Positions 22,601-31,642 of a stretch of DNA of 64,000 nucleotides are shown piece after piece. Within the stretch, counting starts at the first letter, position 1; each line of letters opens with the position of its first letter. The stretch is from Romanomermis culicivorax (lineage: Eukaryota; Nematoda; Enoplea; Mermithida; Mermithidae), in contig CAWUHX010000040.1 in assembly GCA_963922205.1 (NCBI GenBank), forward strand, positions 241,001-305,000, read 5' to 3'. Made by a program: the position numbers and the translations under genes. The notes beneath the pieces were generated by a model. The model made no database searches and was not told where the DNA came from. It saw only the letters and a list, made by a program, of their open reading frames with translations.

Positions 22601-23807
22601 AAAACATAAACTTCAAAGTATACCACCTTAACTGTGCAAGGCAATACAGGGGGTGTAGAAAGTATACTTCCAACACAAAATGATCCAACTTCTTTAAATG
22701 TGTGGGGTGATAAGGGGTGTGTAGAAAGTATGCCCATAGTTTTAGCATTCAAAATATGACATCCATGTGGAAAGTACGCTTGAAGCCTTAATGGGTAAAC
22801 TTCAACTTCAATGTCACCCCACTGGACTCAGACATTAAAATTAATGATGCAATGTCACCCCAAAAAATTTTAATATGACTCTCGGAAGCTAACTAATGGT
22901 TTTACCCATTTTTTTACAAAATTTTCGTAAAAAAATTAAAATTTTTATGAAAAATTTTGTTTGCATCATGATTTTTACATATTCGGGACATTTTTTATGA
23001 TGATACCCAATGTTTAAGCATTGTTTCAGGACATTTTTTTTCACTGTCTTGATACAATATTCGCTTATTCGAGGCACAATTTTTACAGAAGGCATACATC
23101 AAAATCGAATTTTACCTGTTAAAGCATTGAGTGTACTTTCTAATTCCTAAGTACTACCACACATGTTTAAGGAATTCAGATCGTTTTGCATCATCAACTA
23201 TACTTTCTACATCCATTGTTTCGACCTACACAGTTAAGGTGGTATACTTTGATGCCTATGTTTTGCACATGGGTATCTATTGTGTACGAGTCTGTTTTAA
23301 GTTTAACAGTTATGTTTAAATGTTTTATATTTGTATTTTTTATATTTATATATTTTATTTTTATATATTTTAATTTTATATATTTTAATTTTATATATTT
23401 TAATTTTATATATTTCATATTTATATATTTTATATTTATATATTTTATATTTATACATTTTTATTTATATATTTTATGTTTATATATTTAATATTTATAT
23501 ATTTTATATTTATATATTTTATGTAAATATATTCTATGTTTATATATTCTTAATTTATATACTTTGAATTTAGATAATTTATATTTACGTATTTATATTT
23601 ATAGGTTTTAAACTTAGATTCCACGTCTATCTTTCAATGGTTTTTGTTTTTTTCATGTTTTAGCTAATGTTTATTTGAAATGCACAATAGGAAAAAGGAA
23701 ATCTTACATTTTTTCAGGTGTTGAGGATAAAGCCACCAATGTGCATCAAGGAGAATGACGTCGATTCAGCCATTGATGCCCTAGAAAAATCGTTCAAAAA
23801 CGTTTGA
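16525..23807 (+). CDS. AGXT2: AGXT2-like aminotransferase, C-terminal half in five exons
   Basis: Exons 16525-16690, 16841-16989, 22223-22372, 22435-22533 and 23718-23807 join in frame through GT/AG introns to give about 217 residues ending in TGA. The product is the C-terminal half of alanine-glyoxylate aminotransferase 2, a mitochondrial class III PLP transaminase that handles glyoxylate, beta-aminoisobutyrate and dimethylarginines. Visible hallmarks are the PLP-contact aspartate in [14 protein letters not shown], the Schiff-base lysine in [33 protein letters not shown], and [14 protein letters not shown]. The N-terminal half was not found in the 16 kb upstream, so this copy may be 5'-truncated, have distant exons, or have small exons I missed. 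Introns are 150 bp, 5.2 kb, 62 bp and 1.2 kb; the large ones are filled with repeats C, D, A, E and SINEs. It is a tandem paralogue of the gene ending at 260. Confidence 0.9.
16841..16989 (+). CDS. AGXT2: AGXT2-like, exon b (Schiff-base lysine exon)
   Basis: Follows TTTTTACAG and ends before GTATGTGAG. Encodes (V)[20 protein letters not shown] and [21 protein letters not shown]. The AKG lysine is the expected PLP anchor. Confidence 0.93.
16990..17804. other. Intron sequence, nothing recognised
   Basis: First part of the 5.2 kb AGXT2 intron. AT-rich, no exon or repeat partner seen. Confidence 0.45.
17805..18115 (+). repeat. SINE-1, copy 1
   Basis: Starts with the A-box-like CTGTCTTGGTCTAGTGGTTA; the body (CAAATTGTGTAAGC, CCAGTTAGCATCTTGG, AATGAGGAGG, GAACAAGTCCTGGCTTGTCA, AAAAATCACCCTAAGAGTGC) matches the reverse complement of 36520-36945 over most of its length. 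The B box is lost by a deletion near 17845. tRNA-derived retroposon inside the AGXT2 intron. Confidence 0.8.
18116..19480 (+). repeat. Repeat family D, copy 3, split by fold-back element E2
   Basis: Head module (GTACAGCGCACACACAAAAG, ATACATCAAAGTTTGCAGCC, GTGTAGAAAGTATAG) up to 18252 and array (TGTGTAGAAAGTATGCTCAA, AAGCTTCAACTGGTAAAATTCGAC...) from 19241; the two halves are separated by the insertion described next. Confidence 0.75.
18253..19233. mobile_element. Fold-back element E2 with ATACAGG target duplication
   Basis: About 981 bp interrupt a family D copy. The 7-mer ATACAGG is at 18246-18252 and again at 19234-19240; removing one copy and the insert restores the uninterrupted D sequence (ATACAGGGTGTGTAGAAAG-like). 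The left arm (18265-18480) is a minisatellite of CACTATAGCCACCATCT-type units and the right arm (19080-19228) is its complement (GGTGGCTATAGTGAGACG). This resembles fold-back DNA transposons with repetitive inverted arms. No transposase is seen. Confidence 0.65.
19585..20290 (+). repeat. Interspersed repeat family A, copy 4 (most complete)
   Basis: GAGGTGTAAGAAAAGATGGA, CTTGGCTAAGCCTCGGTGAT, CAACAGTCCAGTTCCCCAGA, then TTTCTTTGGCGCTCCACTTC, CGATTTGCATGGCGATTTCC and CATCAACAGGGTGCCCAACA. Both halves are joined as in copies 1 and 2. Confidence 0.8.
20291..20859. other. Intron sequence, mostly unrecognised
   Basis: A single D-like unit (AGCATACTTTCTACATGTGA) is at about 20447-20470. Otherwise nothing. 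Confidence 0.45.
20860..21040 (-). repeat. Repeat family D, copy 4
   Basis: Inverted: GTACTTTCTACACCTCCTGT, CTATACTTTCTACACCCCCT and GGCAAACTTTGATGTATATG. The following GTACAACTATTCTTATATGACC is the D head and runs into a SINE-1 tail fragment (TATAGTCCTGTAAAGCC, 21097-21115). Confidence 0.7.
21041..21639. other. Intron sequence, nothing recognised
   Basis: No exon or complete repeat apart from the SINE-1 tail fragment noted at 21097-21115. Confidence 0.4.
21640..21745 (+). repeat. SINE-2 copy 2 (degraded head)
   Basis: ATGGCTTGGCTAACACAGTT, GGAAGGTCGAGGGTTTGAGC and CACACCAAACTTTTTTTCTG: the head of SINE-2 with its anticodon arm eroded. Confidence 0.7.
21780..22165 (+). repeat. Repeat family C, two tandem units
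   Basis: Units starting at 21781 and 21996 (215 bp apart) each contain AAGGGCTTCCTGGGTGGCAC, GGCCAATGTC(C/A)GGGTA, CAACAAAAATGGC and GGATTGGCTACAACATCAAT, and each ends in the hairpin ATGTTGTATGTTGCCATACAACAT-type sequence. The second unit ends about 60 bp before AGXT2 exon c. Confidence 0.85.
22223..22372 (+). CDS. AGXT2: AGXT2-like, exon c
   Basis: Follows TATCGACAG and ends before GTGAGG; exactly 50 codons, phase 0 at both ends. Encodes [20 protein letters not shown] and [18 protein letters not shown]. The acceptor lies only about 60 bp after a family C repeat. Confidence 0.93.
22435..22533 (+). CDS. AGXT2: AGXT2-like, exon d
   Basis: Follows AATACACAG and ends before GTAAGC; 33 codons, phase 0 at both ends. 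Encodes [20 protein letters not shown] and [13 protein letters not shown], the GLLVGRG-type segment of the family. Confidence 0.92.
22555..22860 (+). repeat. Repeat family D, copy 5
   Basis: Head module with TATATGAGCCTGTACAAGGG, ACACAAAACATACCCATGTG, TATACCACCTTAACTGTGCA and GCAATACAGGGGGTGTAGAA, then array units GTGTAGAAAGTATGCCC and GTGGAAAGTACGCTTGAAGC. Begins about 20 bp after AGXT2 exon d. Confidence 0.8.
22861..23089. other. Intron sequence between D copies
   Basis: AT-rich; shares the AAAAAATTTTAA...ACTAATGGTTTTACCCATTT sequence with 11580 and 19530, apparently the outer part of family D. Confidence 0.4.
23090..23300 (-). repeat. Repeat family D, copy 6
   Basis: Inverted: GAGTGTACTTTCTAATTCCT, CTATACTTTCTACATCCATT, GACCTACACAGTTAAGGTGG and TGCACATGGGTATCTATTGT. 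Confidence 0.7.
23320..23605. repeat. AT-rich minisatellite TATATATTTTA
   Basis: About 25 units of a 10-12 bp TATATATTTTA/TATATATTTAA motif lie just inside the last AGXT2 intron. Open frames across it are artefacts. Confidence 0.9.
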
Positions 23808-24130
23808 TGCAATAGAAGAAAATTTTGCCATTACTACGTTTCTAGATATATTTAACTAATACTTTGATGTAATTCAATGAATAATTGGTTTTTAAGACCC
23901 AATTTCTGACCAGTTTGATCATTTACATTTACAGTCTAATAAGCTATCAATTAATCATAACTCGAAAATGTAATCATACTTCAAAAGGGACCATCAAGAA
24001 TCACCATCATTAAGGCAATGTGTGTAGTGCTGTTGCATGTAGCTGTGGCTGGTGACCTTTAACCTTTTTTTAATCAATCACAGGAGTCAATTTTATAACT
24101 TTTTCTCCTGTGCTTTTCATTGAAATAAAG
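23612..24130 (+). repeat. Duplicated block carrying the AGXT2 3' end (copy 2)
   Basis: Partner of 1-525. Homology starts upstream of the exon (CACGTCTATCTTTCAATGGTT versus CATATCTATCTTGCAATGATT) and continues through the 3' UTR to the AATAAA at 24124. Confidence 0.85.
23718..23807 (+). CDS. AGXT2: AGXT2-like, terminal exon e
   Basis: Follows TTTTTTCAG; 29 codons plus [23 protein letters not shown] and ALEKSFKNV. The 3' UTR continues to an AATAAA at 24124-24129. Paralogue of the exon at 171-260. Confidence 0.93.
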   Translation: MLRIKPPMCIKENDVDSAIDALEKSFKNV

Positions 24131-24234
24131 TTTTGTTGTGCTTGGGGTGTTAAGGTCACCAACAAATGGTTGCAGTTTGGTCAGAACTGCACACAGGGGT
24201 CAGGTTAGTGTTAGCATATTGACAGGTTGCCCTA

Positions 24235-24850
24235 ATGTCCATGGCCGCGCCAGCTGAGTATGCCAGTGCAGAATCAACTAGCAGGTACTGGGTCCTTGGC
24301 CAACTCCAGACCAGCTCTACATGTGTGCATACTGCTCTGATTTTCAGTGAAAGCTAGGCCTCAAACTGTAACGGTTCTTGCACACCGGGTGGTAGATTCT
24401 CTACCACCAACTGCACAGCCCTGCATCGCCCGTTGCGACTGCAGCAGTGCCCGTCACAAAAATCCAGGTCTGGGCTTCTGACTTGGATGAGCAACATCAA
24501 GTTTAGGGGTTGAGAGGAAAATGCCTGATGGTACTTTTGCCCATCCTCACATTCTCCTCCTAGGAAAGTGTGAGGTCCTCATCACAACATCCCTCCCCTT
24601 GGGTGGTAGCTTCTCTACCACTGAATGCACAGCCCTGCATCACTTGTTGCAACTGCAGCAGTGCCTGTCACAAAAATCCAGGTCTGAACCCGTGACTTGG
24701 ATGAGCAACATCAAGTCTCCATGGCCGCCCTGCCTGAGTATGCCAGTGCAGAATCAACCAACAGGTACTGGGTCCTTAGCCAACTCCAGACCAGCTCTAC
24801 ATGTGTTCACATTGCTCGGCTTTTCAGTGAAAGCTAGGTCTCAAACCTTG
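24235..24850 (+). repeat. ~480 bp tandem duplication with family B units
   Basis: The segment CATGGCCGCGCCAGCTGAGT...AAAGCTAGGCCTCAAAC (24239-24365) recurs at 24719-24845; between them are two B units (24370-24550 and 24590-24720). Both arms contain GGCCAACTCCAGACCAGCTC. Confidence 0.75.
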
Positions 24851-24959
24851 TGGCTACAATCCTCATGCTCTCTAACCATGGGAATGGGTAATGGCTAGTC
24901 CGTATACACTGGCTACCTAGCTTCAGCTCTTGAGAGCTTCCTAACTTAGTCCTACCCAT

Positions 24960-25070
24960 ACATGCACGTGGGGGGATGGGGGTTTGGGAGGGGGTTTGAC
25001 CCTCAGCAGATTTTTATTGACCCCCAGCAGATTCTTGCTGACCCCCAGCAGATTTGAGTTCCCCAACAAT
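24960..25070. repeat. Short tandem repeat TTGACCCYCAGCAGATT
   Basis: Three units of about 22-23 bp (GACCCTCAGCAGATTTTTAT, GACCCCCAGCAGATTCTTGC, GACCCCCAGCAGATTTGAG) follow a G-rich stretch. Confidence 0.7.
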
Positions 25071-25329
25071 AATTGGGAAGATGATGAAGGAAAATGATCA
25101 AGAGAGTAGAGAAAGTGGTCATGAAAATGGGAATGATGCTGTAGTTTGACAATTTTTCTAAACAAATCATACTTGATTCCAAAAAAGTAGCATGAAAACT
25201 TTAAAAAGTGCTGTCTAAGCAAATAATTTCACTTATCTGACTAATATGGGTTGAAGGGTATGCTGCTTGGATGTTAGAAAACTTTCTGAGACCTTTTTTT
25301 CGTTATCAAGAACGAAAAAAAATTTTTGT

Positions 25330-25790
25330 ATTCCACCCCCTGTCCCGGCTGACCATTAGATACTTAATTGATGTACTTACACCCGACACTAATTACCCAC
25401 AGATCAAAGAAAGGATATTTCTTTAATCTGTCTCCCAATTTAAGTAAAGAAAGAAGAAAAGAGAATTCTCTCCAAATTTTATTGACACAAAGTTTACACT
25501 TACTGATACAAAATGAGACCGGCGAGATGACAATCACTCCCAAGTGCTAAGAGAAAAATGCAAAGAAGGCTGGGCGCACTGGGAGGCAAAGGAATACGCA
25601 TAAAGTACACCAATAATAAAAACACGAATAACAATTAAGAGAGAGCCCAAACACACACGTGCGGACATGCGCTACAGTAAGACGACTGTCCATGGTCTGC
25701 GTCACTCACTCAACTTTGTACCTGTAGACATCATACGAAAATCGACAAAATTTACAAATGTGTAGCGAAATCAGGGGAAACACACTGCAA
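25330..25790 (-). repeat. Repeat family H, copy 1 (LTR-like)
   Basis: Shares CTGTCTCCCAATTTAAGTAA, GGCAAAGGAATACGC-like, GAGAGAGCCCAAACACAC and GCGCTACAGTAAGACGACTG with 43825-44378 and, inverted, 62543-63090. Its right end GAAACACACTGCAACACA corresponds to the TGTTGTAGTGTGTTT terminus. Confidence 0.7.
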
Positions 25791-25982
25791 CACATATAAC
25801 TACTCAAAGACTTAGACTAAGTTGAGGACTTTCAAATTTGTTCAAGTAATATTCTGTTGACAGTAACTGCTCAACACAATTCAAATTTCGAAGCACTCTA
25901 TACTGCAGTTTTCTTCACATAAAATGTTTGTATAATCTGACTCTACTGCCAATTAATTGTCATTTTAACCAGGTCGAATTTT

Positions 25983-26177
25983 TTATGATGGGCAACATAT
26001 TTCATCAACAGCAATATTACGATGCATACTTTCATCAATAAAATTCATGAAATACGAAATCCTGGTTCCTACGAGAAAAGGAATTTTGAATAATGAACTC
26101 TGTCCAGCAGTGACAATGGCAAAAAGGAATGACCATGGATCGACCGTATGGCAGGAAACAGGACTTCCGGAGTCACC
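25983..26177 (-). CDS. Serine protease exon 3 (catalytic serine)
   Basis: Acceptor TACATTTTTCAG precedes GGT GAC TCC GGA AGT CCT (GDSGSP); 64 codons plus TAA. Ends ...NIAVDEICCPS. Confidence 0.9.
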   Translation of the reverse strand, partial: GDSGSPVSCHTVDPWSFLFAIVTAGQSSLFKIPFLVGTRISYFMNFIDESMHRNIAVDEICCPS

Positions 26178-27457
26178 CTGAAAAATGTAAATTGATGGAA
26201 CACAATTTAAATTATGAAGATTAATTTACATGATATGGACCAAAAGCTGGTGCTTTCACTTTGAGAATGGTTTTCCAATTGCTGCGCAGACTCCGATCTG
26301 CATTGTTTACTTGAGCCATGATTTTTATACATTGTACTACACTTGAGCTCACAATTGGTCTTGAAAACACTTTCGTTGCACCAAACCCACAAGTTGTGCA
26401 TGATGTATCCTCGTACAGTGTATGTTCATCAGGTGAATTGGGCAAACAAAGGCCATTAATGTAGCTATTGAATTTGACTGGCCTGGCTAACTTGATCAAT
26501 ATTATGTCTTTGATTTCAAGGCCTTCATCGGGATAAATGAAAACATTATTGATAGTACGATGAATCACATGTTGAGTAGAAAATCGTAGATCATGCACTC
26601 CGAACAATAACCCATATGATGCCGTGTTTATTCTGCCGAAAAATTTAAAATAGTTTTCGTAAAACACATGAATCGTAACTAACTTTTTATCCTCATATTC
26701 ATCCATGAGCACATCATTGAAACAATGTTTGGCACTCAAAACCCAAACACTTGCTTTCACATTAGCGTTTTTTGACACGAGGGTTGTTGTACATCGAGCT
26801 CTACCATCTTTGACCAATAAGCCCACCCAAGGCATGTGATATGGTTCTGGTGTGTAACCATCAACGATGCGTTTCCAACGATATGGAGAGTTCACAATAC
26901 TGAAAGCATTCATACCGCAAAGTGGTGGAGGCTGCCCGTGAGTCAATGATTTTATTTTAGAACTTGTAAAACCTGGAAAATAAATACCATTATAATTTTT
27001 GAAAGCAAAATATGTCATTTTCAGCCATAATGTACCATCATCATTAATTAGTTGAGTATACACTGAATGCAGGAGTGTTTTATCCCAAATTGCCACATCT
27101 AACTTTTTTAGAGTTGCACTCGATAGTAAGCACAATTTCAATTTTCGGATATAACTCGTGGATACACAATGTTTGTGCTTGGCGCACAATAATGAACAGT
27201 CGATGTAACATTTTACATCAGAAATAATAGCAACTGGTTCAGCAGGCTGTAGAGCATCAGAAATTGTCCAAGTTGTTATACTGTCGGGCAAGATGGTAGA
27301 CAACTTCCTCGTTTTTTTCGGACTCCCAAATTGAGACGGCTGCAAAATAATTTTTTTTGACTAGCCAAGTTGTTGTGTGTGTGTCAGTAAAACTTACCAA
27401 CGAGGACTCTATTCTAGCGAGGCACAGGCAGGACAATAGAATTTTTGCACATTTCAT
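25983..27457 (-). CDS. Secreted PAN/S1 serine protease, three exons, complete
   Basis: Exons 27398-27457, 26230-27339 and 25983-26177 (all phase 0) give 454 residues. Residues 1-20 (MKCAKILLSCLCLARIESSL) are a plausible signal peptide encoded by exon 1. Five cysteines at about 64, 68, 72, 78 and 90 suggest a PAN/apple-like module. The peptidase S1 domain starts at the activation site R177-IVDG; triad residues are His225 (LSAKHCF), Asp298 (KDIILIKL) and Ser393 (GDSGSP, on exon 3), and CGFG at 337-340 is the degenerate GWG-type loop. All three catalytic residues are present, so it should be an extracellular trypsin-fold endopeptidase zymogen. Oddities: no Cys at position 191, and the S1 pocket position 189 is Gly by counting back from Ser393, so trypsin-like Arg/Lys preference is not expected. 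Introns are 58 and 52 bp. The LTR of a retroelement starts 318 bp upstream of the ATG. Confidence 0.93.
26230..27339 (-). CDS. Serine protease exon 2 (PAN-like plus His/Asp of triad)
   Basis: Acceptor TTATTTTGCAG precedes CCG TCT CAA; 370 codons end in CAT before donor GTAAATT. Confidence 0.92.
27398..27457 (-). CDS. Serine protease exon 1 (signal peptide)
   Basis: ATG at 27457; 20 codons, then donor GTAAGT. The encoded peptide is hydrophobic with KC near the start. Confidence 0.85.
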
Positions 27458-27774
27458 GTCGATTGATTAGTCTATAAACTAGAAAAATAATGAAAAACCC
27501 TTATACTTCACATTTGCCCACATATATTGCACGAAGCAATGTCAACAAAAATGAATGCATACCTGCCTTGCTGCAATGCTTTTCTAGTGCAATCTGATCT
27601 CCACACTGACTGTTAAACTATTTGCCGATTTATGTAGGCAAAATGTAGGATCATAGAAAAGCTTTAATTTTCCTGATATACAAACAAGTGTTGTGGAATC
27701 TCTAAAAATAGACTTTTCATGAAGTGAATAGAAGTAATGTAATTGTGATTGGTAAAAAATTGTCACCATCAATA
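27458..27774. other. 5' flank of serine protease
   Basis: AT-rich 317 bp between the protease ATG and the 5' LTR; must contain the protease promoter. No specific element can be called. Confidence 0.4.
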
Positions 27775-28002
27775 TGTAGTATACCACACTCAGCTAAACC
27801 GATACTATCAATTTTTCAATTATTTATTTAGAGTAAACAATAAAATATAAACACATTCCTGATAAACTACCGCTCTTGTATATAATCATTTTCATTCACT
27901 TTGTTTATGTTAAAATTTGTATAACCTTTTTTTCCTATTAAGTTTGGCCATCAAGGCAAACAGTTTTGTTGTCAGTGACTGAGAAAATAAAGAGAAAAAA
28001 TC
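27775..28002 (+). repeat. 5' LTR
   Basis: TGTAGTATACCACACTCAGC at the start; homology to 41170-41477 extends to GAGAAAATAAAGAGAAAAA. It contains an AATAAA and TTGGCCATCAAGGCAAACAG. It lacks an ~82 bp segment present in the 3' LTR. The 3' boundary is uncertain because the copies diverge after about 28002. Confidence 0.8.
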
Positions 28003-28230
28003 CTCCCACCACGTTAGGAAAAGAGTATGTTGGCAGCCTGCCTATTTCTTCCTTATTCATTAATCACCTTGCTCCTGTTATTGCTGGCTACCTGACCCCC
28101 GACTCCAGCCAAGATCCCAACCAGTCCCCCCTCTCCTCCCCACCACACTTTCGCCTAATCTTTCACCTGTCATGTAATTGGATAAATGCGTTGCCATCGT
28201 ACCCATCGCCAAACACTGTTCGAAAAATAA

Positions 28231-28300
28231 TGCTCGACCGGGATACGAACCCGGGTCTCTGTGACTATAGTGCAGCGTTCTTCCATTTGAACTACCGAGC
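28231..28300 (-). tRNA. tRNA-like sequence in LTR-element leader (unit 1)
   Basis: 70 nt: acceptor GCTCGG/TCGAGC (six pairs with one G-T), D stem GTTC/GAAC, T arm CCGGG-TTCGTAT-CCCGG and B box GGGTTCGTATCC. The anticodon stem has only three of five pairs (CTGCA/CACAG), and the loop CTATAGT would read ATA. It is probably a tRNA-derived retroposon or pseudogene, not a working tRNA. Confidence 0.45.
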
Positions 28301-28501
28301 CAGTGTTGGGATAGTTATGAAGGGGTGATGTACGGCTGTGGGACACGTGACATTCCCCCCTTGAAAGAAGGACGACCTCGTCCGTTGAAGATGCAGGTTC
28401 TGCGGCCCACCATTGTGGGACCAATCCAAGCCTCGCCATGTCACATAATTGGGTAAACGCGTTGCCATCGTAACCATTGCCAAAGACTGTTCGAAAAATA
28501 A

Positions 28502-28571
28502 TGCTCGACTGGGATTCGAACCCGGGTCTCTGTGACTATAGTGCAGCATTCTTCCATTTGAACTACCGAGC
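28502..28571 (-). tRNA. tRNA-like sequence in LTR-element leader (unit 2)
   Basis: Same fold as unit 1 with a consensus B box GGGTTCGAATCC and one T-stem mismatch (CCGGG/CCCAG). The same weak anticodon stem argues against function. Confidence 0.45.
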
Positions 28572-28739
28572 CAGTGTTGGGATAGTTACGAAGGGGTGAT
28601 GTACGGCCGTGCGACACGTGACACACCGGTGACCATACCACTTTAGATTGGGGAAGGTGCAGATAAGCAAAGTAAGTTGTTTATTTGTTATTTATTTTGT
28701 TTATTTGTGGTTGCTTTGAAGACCAGTATTATCGAATTC

Positions 28740-30190
28740 TTGCCAGCTTAAGACCAATATCGAAACCACCCCCAAAACTGCAGATCCGGCCACTGGACTC
28801 GGCCGAACCAGCCTCACAGCCCCTGCTTATAGCTCAGGATAAGTTGGACCTCATGGGGGACCAAATTCATGATTTGATGAATGATGAAAAAGAATGAAAA
28901 AAAATTGATGAAAAAGATGATGCTTGTTCTAAGCCAGATGCAGAACTAGATCGTCTCACAGCAGCAAAAAATCACGGATTTGGAAACAGGTAATTTTCTC
29001 ATTAGTACATCTAATGTAGGATCTTCTTCTCATCCGCTGGGCCCATTACCCTCTGAGCGAGGGGGTTATGGGTTATTAAATCCATCCCATACCTTGCTGG
29101 CCGAAAATTCTTGCGATACTGAAGTCAGCAAAGATGCTTTCCAATTGACATGAAAGGAAATGTTGCAGATTTCCAATCAAATTCAACAGGGAGTAGCTAA
29201 TTTCACCCATCCAATGGGTATCAAACTGAAGTTAGTGTTACAATTTTTCAAGACTTTAGATCAGCAGTTTAGAGATAGCCCTCCCTGGCCCCAAAGTGTC
29301 GAACTCGAAATTCTAGGACAAACCAGGGACCCTGACGTTCACCACTCTACGGAAGTCTGTGCTTTCTAGGATGACACGAAGCAAATTATTTTGAGTTTTA
29401 TAGCTTCTCCTGGAACCTTAAGTGAGCTTCATGGTGAATGGTCTACTATTTCTCAGGAAGATTCTGAAAGTTGGTTACAATTGGTAAATCGGTTGTATTC
29501 TTATGCACCAACTCTTTTTTAGGATACAACCAAAGAAGAGAGAGACCAGATGATAATTATGTAGTTTTACAGCAAATTGTTGCCTGTCATACAAGCCATC
29601 ATGGATAAACACATAGGGCAAATCATCTCCCTCCAGGACTTGGTTATATTCTGCGACAACCTGGAAAAGGAATTAAAAATACAAGAGGAGTTGGTCGAGC
29701 AGCAGTCGCAGAAACACCACCACCTCACTATCAACAAAACAAAGCTGCTGGAGCAAGTGAGCCACGTATCTAATCAGGACCCCACACCACCACCACAATC
29801 CTGCAACAAATTCAGAGGTAACAATTTTAGAAATTCAAACAATAATGTGTCCTACAGGGGACAAGGGAGCCAAAAATGGGTTCTCTATGTGGTAGTTACA
29901 GTAATAACCCTTCTTGGTGTCAGCAACAACCACCTCCTGCACCAGCTCTTGCACTGCCCACTCCTGCACCTGCACTGCAACCTAGTAATGATGCAATTTT
30001 GACTAATAACACACTTCTTGGCCAACTTATAGACCTTTTGCAAAAAAATCAAATTGCACGGCAACCTCCTGTCACACCCACTTCAGGGTCACAAACATCA
30101 GGTATTTCTAGAGTAGGCCTTCATTGTGGGTATCATTGTATGTTCCGCCACTCAACTGAGCAATGCGTGATATTGCAACAGTAGGCAACA
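28740..30190 (+). pseudogene. gag: gag-like remnant
   Basis: Open pieces in several frames (28685-28897, 29160-29369, 29577-30002, 29876-30184) are separated by stops. The last piece encodes a Gln/Pro-rich stretch and then HCGYHCMFRHSTEQC at about 30122-30166, which looks like a CCHC-type nucleic-acid-binding knuckle of an LTR-element Gag. Position directly upstream of the protease supports the call. Several frame breaks make it a pseudogene. Confidence 0.65.
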
Positions 30191-30802
30191 CAAAATCCTA
30201 CAGCAGACATCTCAATTTATTATTGCAACACCACTGAAAATTCATACCAGCGGTACACACACGCACAACCACCAATCCATTCCTCTTTTGTGACTCTCTC
30301 CGTTACTCATGGAGGTTATGGTAGCTATGCCACACCTACCGGGAGACCACCTACATGGAAACTTACCACCTATTACAGTAACCAACCACGTATGACAAAT
30401 ATCCAAAGTATAGATGAGAACGCTACTGCACAAAACTGGTCCTGCCTCAATATTATAATCCCAATTATATTGTATCTTTTCCATCTTCATCTTCCTCTCA
30501 GGACCAAACTGCTACCACCCTATTTGCACAACATAACCCTGTCAATACTTCTAGGAATAAGTTACAGGCGCATGTAAAGCAGGAGACAAATGCTAGCAAT
30601 GGAAAAGAAAATGAGATGATGTCATCCTATAGTAAGGATTCATTACCTTCGACAGAAAAAAACTAAAGGTAATAAAATCGAAAATTCGCAAAATGTAACT
30701 TTTTTTCAGGATACCATGGATCAATTTGAAAACAACATTTCTACCCTTAGTGCCACTGAGAGAAACCACGGATATTTCCGTCAATTGGTGCAGAGCTAAA
30801 GT

Positions 30803-31642
30803 ATGTTTTTCGAAGAGTATTACAAAATGCGTCTCCTAGAGATTGAAGCCAAAATAGGTAATTGGAGGGGATTGGCATTGCTGGATACTGTGGCCACAAC
30901 CTTTGTTATGGAATGTGACGTGTATCAACACATAACTCATACGGACCCCAGTAATCTACCTACATCAGGCTATATAACAGTGGCAAATGGTCAAGCGGTT
31001 CCCACCTCGGGACCTGTGAATTTTTATACGAAATTGGAAGACTTGGGTACTCATAGTATCCACTATACAGTATTGGTATCCCCTAAACCCCCGATTATTT
31101 TGGGTACAGACTTTCTAGCCCATGAAGATATCAGAGCAATCTTTGATTTCCTAAACTGCACATCAACTATCACAAATAAACAAGTAACTTTTAACATTCA
31201 ATGCCCCAAGGCACCATTACCTGCTTTGACGCTACCCCTGCGGCCAACCCTGCCCACAATATCTCCTCAGACAACATCAACATTGTTCACTTTTGAAATT
31301 ACATTAGCGCATCCCGTGATATCAATCCAAAACGTTCTAATCAAACCCTATACGGATCATGTCATCTTGGGTACTATTTGGTCACCTGATAAATTGAAAA
31401 CTCCTCTTCCATGCATTGTGTCCTCTGACAATGCATCTTCATCAATATCTATTGAACTCGCTATCATTAACATCCGGGTCGAACGATTCCCAGTTCTGAT
31501 TATAAACCGCTCAAACGAAACCATAAAGGTAAGTAAAAACGAAGTCATAGGTAAAATCACTATGTTTGTGCACGAGGTCATGACCTCACCTGATATCACT
31601 GCAAAACCTAATGATAAAACCAAACAAATTTTGTCACCATAG
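30803..31642 (+). pseudogene. pol: Retroelement aspartic protease region
   Basis: An intact 279-codon frame with the retropepsin pattern: GLALLDTVATTFV (active site DTG changed to DTV), then PPIILGTDFLAHEDI. The Gly-to-Val change at the catalytic loop and the decayed flanks argue against activity. Ends in TAG immediately before the RT frame. Confidence 0.8.

Larger units (their letters stand above)
28160..28640 (-). repeat. 271-bp tandem duplication with tRNA-like cores
   Basis: Two units: GTTCGAAAAATAATGCTCGA occurs at 28218 and 28489, and each is followed by the tRNA-like core and by TGGGATAGTTAYGAAGGGGT, GATGTACGGC. It sits in the leader between the 5' LTR and gag. Confidence 0.85.

Noticed and set aside
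23186-23567. Phe/Ile/Tyr-rich open frames
   Set aside because: They are translations of the TATATATTTTA minisatellite.
28231-28571. Two functional tRNA genes
   Set aside because: Anticodon stem has only three pairs and both copies are part of a 271 bp duplicated unit in a retroelement leader.
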